From Microbacterium pullorum (lineage in GTDB: Bacteria > Actinomycetota > Actinomycetes > Actinomycetales > Microbacteriaceae), in assembly GCF_014836535.1 (NCBI RefSeq), contig NZ_JACSQP010000001.1, positions 455,929 through 519,928 on the forward strand: 64,000 nt of DNA, given 5' to 3'. Below the pieces are notes generated by a model. It saw nothing but the letters and a program-made list of their open reading frames with translations, searched no databases and had not been told where the DNA came from. Positions 1 through 7,472 of this stretch are shown one piece after another. Positions within the stretch are counted from its first letter, which is position 1. Each line of letters opens with the position of its first letter. Made by a program: the position numbers and the translations under genes.

Positions 1-1602
1 CGACTGGCCGAGCGGGTCGGGTTCACCGCACCACTGTGGGTGGCCACCGGATGGGGCGGCGCGGAGCTCCCCGACGACGTGCTGCCGGTCTTCGGCGGCT
101 ACTCCGACTCGTTCTGGATCGAGGCCTCCGACACGCGGGACCTGCGCAGCGAGACGAACTTCTTCCCATCCGCGCGTCGTGATGACGACGGCATCGGCGC
201 AGACCACCGCACCGGCACCCCGGGCGCGGCCCGCGAATACGACCTGCCGTTCGCGACCTGCGAGATCGGTGCCGGCATGACCGCCGCCTACCACCGCCGG
301 CCCGTGGTCACGGCGGCCGATGTCGACGCGCTGACGCTGGCGAAACTGGCATCCGGGAGCGTCTGGCAGGGCTACTACATGTTCTCCGATGGCCGCAACC
401 CGCGGGCCGGGCTGCAGGAAGCGCATGCCGCCGGCGAGCCCAACGACTTCCCCGACATCTCCTATGACTTCGGGGCGCCGTTGACCGTTGACGGCAAGCC
501 GCGCGAGAGCTGGTTCCGCCTGCGCCGTCAGCACCACCTGCTCGGCCGGTGGGGCGCGCAGCTGGCGACCATGCCCGCTTCGTTCCCCGACGACGCCCCC
601 GACGCGCCCGACACCGAGGGGCTGCGCTGGTCGGTGCGATCCGACGGCGAGGCCGGGTTCGTCTTCGTCATCAACCACCAGCCCGGGGTGGCGCTGCCCG
701 CCCACGACGGCGTGGCGTTCACCGTGGCGACCGATGCCGGCGAGGTCGCATTCCCCGCCGTCGACATCCCCTCGGATGCCGCGTTCGTGTGGCCGTTCGG
801 GATGCGGGTGGGCGCGGCGACGCTGCGCTGGGCGACCGCGCAGCCGCTGACCGAGGTGGTCTGGCGCGGGACGCCGCTGGTCGTGCTCGGGGAGACGGCC
901 GGCATTCCGGCGCGCTTCGACGCCGATGCCGACGTGCGCGAGGCGCAGCTCGACGGACCGGGCTCGCTGTACGAGCTGGTGCGTGACGGCGAGACCGTCG
1001 CCCGCGTGCTGGTGCTGTCGGAGGACGACGCACTGCGGCTCGGTGTACGGGCCGGGGCGGAGGGTGCCGGTGCCGGTGGCGCCGAGTTGGTCCTGGCCGA
1101 TGGCGTGGTGGCATCGGATCGGGCGGAGATCTTCGACGGCGGCGACGGCGAGGTGGGCCGCCTCACCGATGACGGCTGGGTCATCGCCGGCACGGCCGCA
1201 CCGCGTCGCGCGGACGTCGAGGTGAGCCTCGTCCGCCAGGCGGGGAGCCCGCCCGAGCGCCACGCCGCCGACAACGGCCGCGCGTCGATCCCGACCGACT
1301 GGAGCGGGGCCGCCCAGTACGCCCTCGACGTGCCGGACGACGCCGAAGCGACCCTGGTTCTCGAATGGGAGGGCGACGTTGCGCGCGCCTGGGTGGGGGA
1401 CCGGCTGCTGTCGGATGCCGTCTACCGCGGCGAGCCCTGGCGCATCGGGCCGCACGAGCGCCGCGGGGCGCAGCACATCGCGATCGAGATCCTCCCTCCC
1501 CACCCCGCGGCCGACGTGTACATCGGTGCCGGTCGCGTGCCGACGCGGGCCGTCGTGGACGCGGCGCGACTGGAATCCGTGGGCACGGTGGCGTTGGGTT
1601 GA
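1..1602 (+). CDS. GH35 beta-galactosidase, C-terminal part (5' end outside window)
   Basis: The reading frame is open from base 1, so only the last 533 residues are visible. The segment DLPFATCEIGAGM (visible residues 81-93) resembles the nucleophile region of family 35 beta-galactosidases, with E88 the likely catalytic nucleophile; it is followed by the end of the barrel (GSVWQGYYMFSDGRNP). The remaining ~370 residues look like all-beta accessory domains, as in long GH35 enzymes. No export signal can be judged because the start is missing. Expected role: removal of terminal beta-galactose from plant or host glycans. A hairpin follows the stop directly. The family call is by motif; exact substrate is unknown. 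Confidence 0.8.
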   Translation, partial: RLAERVGFTAPLWVATGWGGAELPDDVLPVFGGYSDSFWIEASDTRDLRSETNFFPSARRDDDGIGADHRTGTPGAAREYDLPFATCEIGAGMTAAYHRRPVVTAADVDALTLAKLASGSVWQGYYMFSDGRNPRAGLQEAHAAGEPNDFPDISYDFGAPLTVDGKPRESWFRLRRQHHLLGRWGAQLATMPASFPDDAPDAPDTEGLRWSVRSDGEAGFVFVINHQPGVALPAHDGVAFTVATDAGEVAFPAVDIPSDAAFVWPFGMRVGAATLRWATAQPLTEVVWRGTPLVVLGETAGIPARFDADADVREAQLDGPGSLYELVRDGETVARVLVLSEDDALRLGVRAGAEGAGAGGAELVLADGVVASDRAEIFDGGDGEVGRLTDDGWVIAGTAAPRRADVEVSLVRQAGSPPERHAADNGRASIPTDWSGAAQYALDVPDDAEATLVLEWEGDVARAWVGDRLLSDAVYRGEPWRIGPHERRGAQHIAIEILPPHPAADVYIGAGRVPTRAVVDAARLESVGTVALG

Positions 1603-1608
1603 CGTCGC

Positions 1609-1645
1609 CCGGCGGGTGGGCGCGCTGCGTCCGCCCACCCGCCGG
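1609..1645 (+). terminator. Hairpin terminator after the GH35 gene
   Basis: A perfect 14-bp stem (CCGGCGGGTGGGCG at 1609-1622 pairing with 1632-1645) encloses a 9-nt loop, starting 7 bp after the GH35 stop. No T-run follows, which is common for actinobacterial terminators. It lies between convergent genes and could serve both strands. Confidence 0.65.
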
Positions 1646-1755
1646 CGGGCCGGCCGCACGGATGGCGTCGCTTGCGGGCAGCCGGCCGCGCGGAAGCTTC
1701 GTGCGCCGTCGGCTGCGCTGCCTGCGCCGGCGTCACCGTCACGGGCGACGAGCTG

Positions 1756-2478
1756 TCAGACGACGCCGGAGGTGTCGAGCAGCGTGCCGACGGCGAACGT
1801 GGCCGCCAGTGCCAGCGCACCGCCGACGACCGTGCGGATCATCGCGCGCCCCGGTGCCGCACCGCCGATACGCGCCGCGAGCGCACCGGTCACGGCGAGG
1901 GCGATGAGCACCGCGACGAAGGTGATCGGCACCCGCCACTGCGGCGGGGGCAGCAGGATCGCGGCCATCGGCAGGATCGAACCCGACACGAACGCGATTC
2001 CCGACGCGAACGCGGCGTGCCACGGGCTCACGACGTCGCCCTCGGTGATCTGCAGTTCGGCGTCCAGATGCGCCGCCAGCGCGTCGTGGGCGGTCAGCTC
2101 CTGGGCGACCCGGTGGGCGGTGGCATCCGAAAGGCCCTTGGCCCGGTACAGCCCCGCGAGTTCATCGAGCTCTTCGTCGGGAGTCGCCTGCAGCTCGGCG
2201 CGCTCCTTGGCGATGAGTGCGTGCTGGGTGTCGCGCTGGCTGCTCACCGAGACGTACTCGCCGAGCGCCATCGAGACCGCGCCGCCGATCACCGCCGCCG
2301 CCCCCGCGGTGAGGATGGGGCCGACCGCCGACGTCGCGCCCGCGACGCCCACCACGACGGCGGCGACCGAGACGATGCCGTCGTTCGCGCCCAGCACCCC
2401 TGCCCGCAGCCAGTTGAGGCGTTCGGCCAGCCCCTGGCGGTGCGGTTCGTCGTGCGTGGGTGTCGCGGGTGCGCTCAT
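1756..2478 (-). CDS. VIT1/CCC1 family transporter
   Basis: 240-residue membrane protein of the VIT1/CCC1 family, which in plants and yeast moves Fe2+ or Mn2+ across membranes. The N-terminal motif LRAGVLGANDGIVSVAAVV in the first membrane segment is typical. A second segment with SMALGEYVSVSSQRD follows, then a charged cytosolic stretch rich in Glu (ERAELQATPDEELDEL) that corresponds to the metal-binding helices, then three C-terminal membrane segments. The ATG at 2478 is chosen because AAGG lies 7-8 nt upstream; the in-frame GTG at 2484 would sit on that site. It is monocistronic and its metal cannot be told from sequence. Confidence 0.85.
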   Translation of the reverse strand: MSAPATPTHDEPHRQGLAERLNWLRAGVLGANDGIVSVAAVVVGVAGATSAVGPILTAGAAAVIGGAVSMALGEYVSVSSQRDTQHALIAKERAELQATPDEELDELAGLYRAKGLSDATAHRVAQELTAHDALAAHLDAELQITEGDVVSPWHAAFASGIAFVSGSILPMAAILLPPPQWRVPITFVAVLIALAVTGALAARIGGAAPGRAMIRTVVGGALALAATFAVGTLLDTSGVV

Positions 2479-2547
2479 CTGCACACCTTAGGCAGGGGTC
2501 TGCGACGGGGAAAGAGTGGGTGTTCGCGGTGCGCGGTCCGCGTCACC

Positions 2548-3621
2548 TCAGGCGAGGGCGGACTGGCGGTCGCCGGCCGCGAGGCGTGCGGCTGCGAGCC
2601 CTTCAGCGGCCTCGAGCGGTGTGATGCCGCCGGTCTCGGCCTCGTCGTAGATGCGTCGCAGCGTGTCGCCGATGCGAGCGACGCGCGTCATGGTCTCGGC
2701 GCGGGTGCCGAGATGCTTGGCCTCCGAGTCGAGATAGATGACGCCGCCGGCATTCACGACGAAGTCGGGCGCATAGAGGATGCCGCGCGCGGCGAGGCGC
2801 CCGGCTCCCTCGTGCGAGGCGAGTGGGTTGTTGGCGGGGCCGCAGACGGCTGCGGCATCCAGGGTGTCGATGACCTCGTCGGTGAGGAGGCCCCCGATGC
2901 CGGCCGGGACGAAGACGTCGGCTGCGACGCGGTGCTCGGTGCCGGGCTCGGCCCATGCCGCGCCGAGTTCGCGCGCGAGGTGGCGCTTGGCCGGGTTGAC
3001 GTCGGTGACGGTGAGGACCGCGCCTTCGGTGGACAGGCGCACCGCGAGGCGGCTGCCGACCTGACCGAGACCCGAGACGGTGATGCGGCGGCCGGCGACG
3101 TCGGGGGAGCCGGTGACGCGCTCGAGGGTGGCGCGCAGCGATTCGTAGACGCCGAGGCTTGTCGGGCCGGCCGGTTCGCCGGAGCCGCCGACGGCATCGG
3201 GGAGCCCCACGACGTGCTCGGTGCGCTCCGAGACGACGAGCATGTCGTCGGTCGTGGAGCCCACGTCCTCGGCGGTGCGGTAGCGGCCGTCGAACGACGC
3301 GACCGCGTCGCCGAGGTCGAGGAACGCGGCGCGGCGGCGCTCGGGGCTGAGCGCGGTGCCCGGTTCCAGGCCGATGACCGCCTTGCCGCCGCCGGCGTCG
3401 AGGCCCGCTGCCGCGTTCTTCAGAGTCATCGCCGCCGACAGGCGCAGGGCGTCGCCGAGCGCGTCGCTCCAGTGGGGATAGGTCCACAGTCGCGCACCAC
3501 CGAGGGCGGAACCGAGGACGGAGGAGTGCAGGGCGACCACGAGGAACAGATCGCTGCGTCGCCCGGTCATCACCTCCACCCGTTCGTGACGGAAATCGGG
3601 AAGGGGCAGGGCAGGCGTCAT
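2548..3621 (-). CDS. Glu/Leu/Phe/Val dehydrogenase (leucine or valine dehydrogenase type)
   Basis: 357 residues, the usual length of leucine/valine dehydrogenases, which reversibly deaminate branched-chain amino acids with NAD+. The N-terminal dimerisation/catalytic domain includes GGGKAVIG with the catalytic-type Lys and the TTDDM segment. The Rossmann domain starts near residue 190 (ITVSGLGQVGSRLA), followed by CGPANNPLA and PDFVVNAGGVI, family landmarks around the substrate and NAD sites. A good ribosome site (AAAGAGGAA) precedes the ATG at 3621. Its upstream region is the 726-bp repeat-rich gap. Leu versus Val preference cannot be decided from sequence. Confidence 0.85.
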   Translation of the reverse strand: MTPALPLPDFRHERVEVMTGRRSDLFLVVALHSSVLGSALGGARLWTYPHWSDALGDALRLSAAMTLKNAAAGLDAGGGKAVIGLEPGTALSPERRRAAFLDLGDAVASFDGRYRTAEDVGSTTDDMLVVSERTEHVVGLPDAVGGSGEPAGPTSLGVYESLRATLERVTGSPDVAGRRITVSGLGQVGSRLAVRLSTEGAVLTVTDVNPAKRHLARELGAAWAEPGTEHRVAADVFVPAGIGGLLTDEVIDTLDAAAVCGPANNPLASHEGAGRLAARGILYAPDFVVNAGGVIYLDSEAKHLGTRAETMTRVARIGDTLRRIYDEAETGGITPLEAAEGLAAARLAAGDRQSALA

Positions 3622-3752
3622 CGCATTCCTCTTTCGGCGGGCCTTGTGGGCTGCACGGTGGACCCGCGGCTTTGCGGCATCCTGCCCCCATTGTGCCTCA
3701 CGAGCCTGAGCGGTTCGAGTGCGTCGTCGCCCCGATGCTCACGTTCCTCCCC

Positions 3753-3825
3753 GTCGGAATTCAGGCGCACGTAACCCGGCCCCCCGTCGCGCCGCCGAAC
3801 CCCGCCCCACAGCCTGAGTTCCGAC
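3753..3825. repeat. Paired GAATTC element 1 (73 bp)
   Basis: Left arm GTCGGAATTCAGGC (3753-3766) and inverted right arm GCCTGAGTTCCGAC (3812-3825) enclose a 45-bp GC-rich interior. The right arm differs from a perfect inverted copy at one base. Arm starts are 59 bp apart. It is the first of three elements upstream of the AbiEi-DUF559 gene and part of a nine-member family in this window. Confidence 0.85.
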
Positions 3826-3920
3826 CGCGCCGCGCCGCGTCCCGCCGCGCCGCTCCGCGCCGCCTCCTGCCGCGGCGCGCCGCGTCCCGCCGCGCCGCGT
3901 CGCCTCCTGCCGCGCCGCTT
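3826..3920. repeat. Degenerate GC-rich tandem repeat
   Basis: A run made almost only of C, G and a few T, with imperfect units about 40-45 bp apart: CGCGCCGCGT occurs at 3831 and 3876, and CGCCTCCTGCCGCG at 3861 and 3901. It fills the gap between paired elements 1 and 2. Frames across it encode only Arg/Ala/Pro runs, so I do not read it as coding. Confidence 0.6.
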
Positions 3921-3946
3921 CCGGGATAGGACAACCCCGCGCCCCT

Positions 3947-4018
3947 GTCGGAATTCAGGCTGACGCTGATGATGTGCGGGCGCGGGGACTGAACGGGCCG
4001 CACTGCCTGAATTCCGGC
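3947..4018. repeat. Paired GAATTC element 2 (72 bp)
   Basis: Left arm GTCGGAATTCAGGC (3947-3960) and right arm GCCTGAATTCCGGC (4005-4018) with a 44-bp interior unrelated to the other interiors. One base of the right arm departs from the consensus (A to G near its outer end). Arm starts are 58 bp apart. Confidence 0.85.
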
Positions 4019-4168
4019 GGCGGCGGCGCACGGACCACCGGCGAGTGCTGGCGCGCGTGCAGGGTGTCCGCCGCCACCGATTCCCCCGCCGCCGGGTCCC
4101 GCTTCTCGATGGCCTCGCGCCGCCCATTCTTGTGCCGTCCCCGTCGGACTGTTGCGCCGCACCGGCCC

Positions 4169-4240
4169 GTCTGAATTCAGGCCTACGGCGGGGGCGCGCG
4201 CCGATCGGGCTGCAACCGCATTCGCAACCTGAATATCGAC
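4169..4240. repeat. Paired GAATTC element 3, decayed (72 bp)
   Basis: Left arm GTCTGAATTCAGGC (4169-4182) and right arm ACCTGAATATCGAC (4227-4240), 44-bp interior, arm starts 58 bp apart. It carries four departures from consensus in total, one left and three right, yet the spacing is kept. It lies about 107 bp before the start of the AbiEi-DUF559 gene. The rest of 4241-4347 shows nothing recognisable except the ribosome site. Confidence 0.75.
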
Positions 4241-4347
4241 CGGTTCGCGCTTCGCGCGATCCTCCCCAGGCCCGCGGGCGACCGAACCCTCCACAGAGGG
4301 ACGTATTCGGGCGGCAGGAAACCTGCGGGTTCGGATAGGACGGAGGA

Positions 4348-5199
4348 ATGCTCCGCGACCTCGATCAGACCGCGCAGCGCGTGCGCGTGTTTCGTCGCGG
4401 TGAACTGCTCGCAAGCGGCTATTCGCCGACCGGCCTCACCCGGGCAGTGCGGCGCGGCGCGGTGCTCCGCCCGCGCGGTGGCGCGTACCTGCACCCGGAG
4501 ACGGCGCAGGACGTGGTCGATGCGGTGCGGGTGGGTGGTCGACTGGCGTGCGTATCGGAGCTGGCCCGGCTCGGCGTGTACGTCCGCGACAGCGGCGTGC
4601 TGCACGTGCACCTGTCTCACGGAGCCTCACGGCTGCGGGATCTGCCACGCGCCGCGCGGCGGCACTGGCGGCCGTTGCATCGCTGCCCGCACCCGGCCGA
4701 CGCGAGCGTGGAAGTGTTCGACGCCCTGATCCAGGCGATCGGATGCCAGGACCCGGCCGATGCCGTCGCGACGATCGACTCCGCCCTGCACCTGCGCCTG
4801 CTTCGGGCAGACGAACTCGACGAACTCTTCCGCCACGTCGATGCGCGCAAGCGCCACCTGCGGGGACTCGTCGACGGTCGGAGCGAAGCAGGCACGGAGA
4901 CACTCGTGCGATTGATGCTGCGCGCATTCAGGGTGACGGTGGATCTCCAGGTGGTGTTCGTCGGCGTGGGCCGGGTCGACCTGGTCGTCGACGACTGGCT
5001 CGTGATCGAATGCGACAGCCGTGCGCACCACTCCGAGTGGGAAGCGCAGCGTCGTGACCGCCGTCGTGACCAGGCGCTCGCTGCGCGCGGGTACTGCGTC
5101 TATCGGCCCATCGCGGAGGACATCCTCTACCGCCCGGAGTCGGTGGTCGCGGCGCTCCGCGGTCTATTGGGCCGGCCCCGTCGCCGCCCCACCCGCTGA
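4348..5199 (+). CDS. AbiEi-type winged-helix plus DUF559 (Vsr-like) endonuclease domain protein
   Basis: 283 residues. Residues 1-50 (with SGYSPTGLTRAVRRGAVLRP and a GGAYLHP wing) match the winged-helix of AbiEi-family antitoxins. Residues ~175-275 match DUF559, a domain related to very-short-patch repair endonucleases: E184, D211 in GVGRVDLVV, E221 and D223 in VIECDS, H227-H228, then the basic RRDRRRDQALAARGY helix. These give a plausible PD-(D/E)XK site. Proteins with this architecture are common and multicopy in Actinobacteria but have no proven role. No AbiEii toxin gene is adjacent. GGAGGA abuts the ATG at 4348; AGGACGG lies slightly further upstream. The gene is flanked by three paired GAATTC elements on its left and two on its right, which suggests, without proof, a link between the protein and those sites. 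Confidence 0.8.
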   Translation: MLRDLDQTAQRVRVFRRGELLASGYSPTGLTRAVRRGAVLRPRGGAYLHPETAQDVVDAVRVGGRLACVSELARLGVYVRDSGVLHVHLSHGASRLRDLPRAARRHWRPLHRCPHPADASVEVFDALIQAIGCQDPADAVATIDSALHLRLLRADELDELFRHVDARKRHLRGLVDGRSEAGTETLVRLMLRAFRVTVDLQVVFVGVGRVDLVVDDWLVIECDSRAHHSEWEAQRRDRRRDQALAARGYCVYRPIAEDILYRPESVVAALRGLLGRPRRRPTR

Positions 5200-5244
5200 C
5201 GCCGCTCACCGCCGCGGGTCAGTGCGTCGGCGCTGCCTCGCGGC

Positions 5245-5317
5245 GTCGGTATTCAGGCGGCCGGCGCGAGAACAGCGGTGGGGAAGCCGGGCTGTGCCGC
5301 CACGCCTGAATTCCGAC
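5245..5317. repeat. Paired GAATTC element 4 (73 bp)
   Basis: Left arm GTCGGTATTCAGGC (5245-5258, one change) and right arm GCCTGAATTCCGAC (5304-5317, consensus), 45-bp interior, arm starts 59 bp apart. It begins 46 bp after the stop of the AbiEi-DUF559 gene. Confidence 0.85.
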
Positions 5318-5373
5318 AGATGACGCGCGCGCGACGGCGCGGGCCGCCGCACCCCAAGGGCGGGGGAGCCGGC

Positions 5374-5446
5374 GTCGGAATTCCGGCGGTGGGTGGCCGT
5401 GGGGGGCGGGATCGAGTCACGGGGCGGCGGTGGCCTGAATTCCGAC
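5374..5446. repeat. Paired GAATTC element 5 (73 bp)
   Basis: Left arm GTCGGAATTCCGGC (5374-5387, one change) and right arm GCCTGAATTCCGAC (5433-5446, consensus), 45-bp G-rich interior, arm starts 59 bp apart. With element 4 it fills the 309-bp gap between convergent genes 4348-5199 and 5509-5949; nothing else is recognisable there. Confidence 0.85.
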
Positions 5447-5508
5447 GGGGCACGGCAGCGCGGGGACGTCACCACAGACACCGTGCGGCGGACGGCGGGG
5501 CGCGGGAG

Positions 5509-5949
5509 TCAGGTAGCCCAGGCGGTCAGACGGGTGGGGGTGAACTCGATCACGGTGGAGAAGACCCGGCCGAGCTCCTCGATCGGCATGCCGTACGCGT
5601 CGATCGACTTCTCGTACTTCGTGAGGAACGGTTCCCGGAACCGCGCGAGGAAGTCGGACGCGCCGTCGGGGATGAGTCGCACATCGCCGTGGAAGATCGC
5701 GATGTCGTCGCCGAACCGCCCGCCGTCGAGATGGAGCACCGCCTTCGAACCGCGCCGCAGGTGCTGCGCCTTGTACGCCTCGGGTTCGCTGACGATGCGG
5801 AACACCCCGTCGTGCCAGAGGAACCAGACCGGCGCCGGATGCGGCGTGCCGTCGGCGGTCGTCGTGATGAGCCACATGATCAACTCGGTGTCGAGACGAG
5901 CGCGCGCGGCCGCGTGGGCGGGCTTATCGACGTCGAACACATCGTTCAT
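5509..5949 (-). CDS. PPOX-class (F420/FMN) oxidoreductase, TIGR03667-like
   Basis: 146-residue split-beta-barrel flavin protein of the pyridoxamine-phosphate-oxidase superfamily. WLITTTADGTPHPAPVWFLWHDGVFRIVSEPEAYKAQHL-type spacing, abbreviated here to its start WLITTTADGTPHPAPVWF, matches the F420-dependent group typified by Rv3369. A conserved Lys/Arg-rich strand (LRRGSKAVLHLDGG) follows. The natural substrate is unknown for this group. The start codon lies only 14 bp from that of the divergent YbaK gene, so each promoter must lie inside or at the edge of the other gene, and both mRNAs may be leaderless. Confidence 0.8.
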   Translation of the reverse strand: MNDVFDVDKPAHAAARARLDTELIMWLITTTADGTPHPAPVWFLWHDGVFRIVSEPEAYKAQHLRRGSKAVLHLDGGRFGDDIAIFHGDVRLIPDGASDFLARFREPFLTKYEKSIDAYGMPIEELGRVFSTVIEFTPTRLTAWAT

Positions 5950-5963
5950 GCCGAGACTCTAAT

Positions 5964-6449
5964 GTGGGGGCTGTGACAGCGCACCTGCCCATCCGCAGCC
6001 GGCTCGTCCACGACGCACTGCGGGCGGCGGGCATCCCGGGTGAGATCGTCGTGCTCCCGGATGCCGCATCCACGGCCCCGCTGGCGGCCGCGGCCCTCGG
6101 CGTCGAGGTCGGCGCCATCGCCAACAGCCTCGTGTTCTGGTCGGACGGTGCACCGCTGCTGGTCATGACCAGCGGTGCCCACCGAGTCGACACCGCCGCG
6201 CTCGCCGCGCGCCTGGGCCGCGAGCGCATCCAGCGCGCGACGGCGGAACAGGTGCGCGAAGCGACGGGTCAGGCCATCGGCGGCGTCGCGCCGACCGGGC
6301 ATCCTGCCCCGCTCCTCACGATCGTCGACGAGGCCCTCGCCGACCACCCCGAGATCTGGGCTGCCGGCGGCACTGCGCACACCGTCTTCCCGATGACCTT
6401 CGACGAACTCGTCGCGCTCACCGGCGGCGTGGTCACGAAGGTCGACTGA
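5964..6449 (+). CDS. YbaK/EbsC-type aminoacyl-tRNA deacylase
   Basis: 161 residues covering the whole YbaK/ProX domain that hydrolyses mischarged tRNA (for example Cys-tRNAPro). Landmarks are GVEVGAIANSLVF, LLVMTSGAHRVD and IGGVAPTGHPAP, the last being the conserved GGV.P.G loop of the active site. Two in-frame GTG codons (5964 and 5973) are possible starts; neither has a clear ribosome site and TCTAAT just upstream could be a -10 box of a leaderless transcript, which would favour one of these GTGs. Divergent from the PPOX gene at 5949. Confidence 0.8.
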   Translation: MGAVTAHLPIRSRLVHDALRAAGIPGEIVVLPDAASTAPLAAAALGVEVGAIANSLVFWSDGAPLLVMTSGAHRVDTAALAARLGRERIQRATAEQVREATGQAIGGVAPTGHPAPLLTIVDEALADHPEIWAAGGTAHTVFPMTFDELVALTGGVVTKVD

Positions 6450-6527
6450 CCCCGCGCCACGGCACGCCGCCGCGGCCCTGCACCCACCCCCTCTTGCACC
6501 TGCGCGGCCGGCGCGGAACGCTGAAGC

Positions 6528-6905
6528 ATGCCTCGCGACATCACCCCGCTCGTCCGCCTCGAACTCGCCGGCTGGACTTCACTGTGCGACGGCACCGGCA
6601 GCGACTTCTACGGCTCGATCATGACCGACGACGCCGTCATGGTGCTCGCCGACGGCGTCGCCCGCGCCCGCGACGAAGTGATGGCCTCGCTGCGTGAGGC
6701 ACCCGCATGGGGCGCGTTCGAGATCACCGACGAGCGGCTCGTCGAGCTCGGTCCGGATGCCGCGGCCCTCATCTACACGGCGCGGGCCTTCCGAGCGGCC
6801 GGGGGCCCGCCCTTCGTCGGAATCATGACGAGTGTGTACGTGCGCGAGGGCGGGCGGTGGCGCCTGGCGCTGTACCAGCAGACCCCGGTGCCCGACGGAG
6901 ACTGA
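6528..6905 (+). CDS. SnoaL/NTF2-like (DUF4440-type) protein
   Basis: 125 residues with the cone-shaped NTF2-like fold pattern: an N-terminal helix (LVRLELAGWTSLCDG), the turn FYGSIMTDDAVMVLADGV, and a C-terminal strand pair IMTSVYVREGGRWRLALYQQTP typical of DUF4440 proteins. Family members range from small-molecule isomerases to proteins with no catalytic role, so no reaction is assigned. No strong ribosome site is visible. It sits in the same orientation as the stress-protein gene that follows after 84 bp. Confidence 0.75.
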   Translation: MPRDITPLVRLELAGWTSLCDGTGSDFYGSIMTDDAVMVLADGVARARDEVMASLREAPAWGAFEITDERLVELGPDAAALIYTARAFRAAGGPPFVGIMTSVYVREGGRWRLALYQQTPVPDGD

Positions 6906-6989
6906 CCTCGCCCACGCGGTTTGTCAACGGGGCGCGTGGCGCGCGGCGGCGAGGGTTGGATGGCCGCACCGACTGAAACGGAGACATCC

Positions 6990-7472
6990 ATGAATGCCAC
7001 GCCCGAGGAACTGGAAAAGCTGAACGACCTGCTCGGCGACTTCCGCTTCGCCATGGTCACCACCCGCGCCGCAGACGGCAAGCTCACCGCGCACCCGCTG
7101 ACGGTGCAGGAGCGGGAGTTCGACGGCGACCTGTGGTTCGTCATCAACCGTCACGCCTCGACCGTCGAGCACATCCAGCGCGACCCCGCCGTGGGCATCG
7201 CGTTCAGCTCGAGCGACTCGTGGCTGTCCATCGCCGGCCACGGGCGCGTCGTCGACGACCGCGCGAAGCTTCAGCAGCTGTGGAACCCCGCCCTGGAGGC
7301 GTGGTTCCCCGAAGGGCCCGGCGACGACGACGTCACCCTGCTGAAGGTCGAAGCCGAGAGCGCCGAGTATTGGGACAGCCCCGGCGGCAAGGTCGCGAGC
7401 ATCGTCGCGTTCGTGAAGCAGAAGGTGACCGGGGAACGCCTCGAAGGCGACAACGAGGACTTCACCCTGTGA
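6990..7472 (+). CDS. General-stress-protein-26-like PPOX flavoprotein
   Basis: 160-residue pyridoxamine-phosphate-oxidase-like protein of the general stress protein 26 group, which binds FMN or FAD. Conserved blocks are FRFAMVTTRAADGKLTAHPL, LWFVINRHASTVEHI and SWLSIAGHGRVVDD. The ATG at 6990 follows AACGGAGAC at proper distance; an upstream in-frame start at 6921 has no support. Its stop overlaps the GTG of the next gene (GTGA at 7469-7472), so the two are translationally coupled. The cellular substrate is unknown. Confidence 0.85.
   Translation: MNATPEELEKLNDLLGDFRFAMVTTRAADGKLTAHPLTVQEREFDGDLWFVINRHASTVEHIQRDPAVGIAFSSSDSWLSIAGHGRVVDDRAKLQQLWNPALEAWFPEGPGDDDVTLLKVEAESAEYWDSPGGKVASIVAFVKQKVTGERLEGDNEDFTL

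Noticed and set aside
1672..3774. Long open frame on the plus strand across the VIT1 and Leu/Val dehydrogenase genes
   Set aside because: Covers two real minus-strand genes and the intergenic gap, with no domain in the translation.
4348..5199. Type IV toxin-antitoxin system
   Set aside because: Only the AbiEi-like domain is present and there is no AbiEii nucleotidyltransferase toxin gene on either side.
3753..5446. Paired GAATTC elements read as a CRISPR array
   Set aside because: Repeats alternate in orientation, are 14 bp, come in pairs at varying distance from each other, recur at distant loci, and no cas gene is present.
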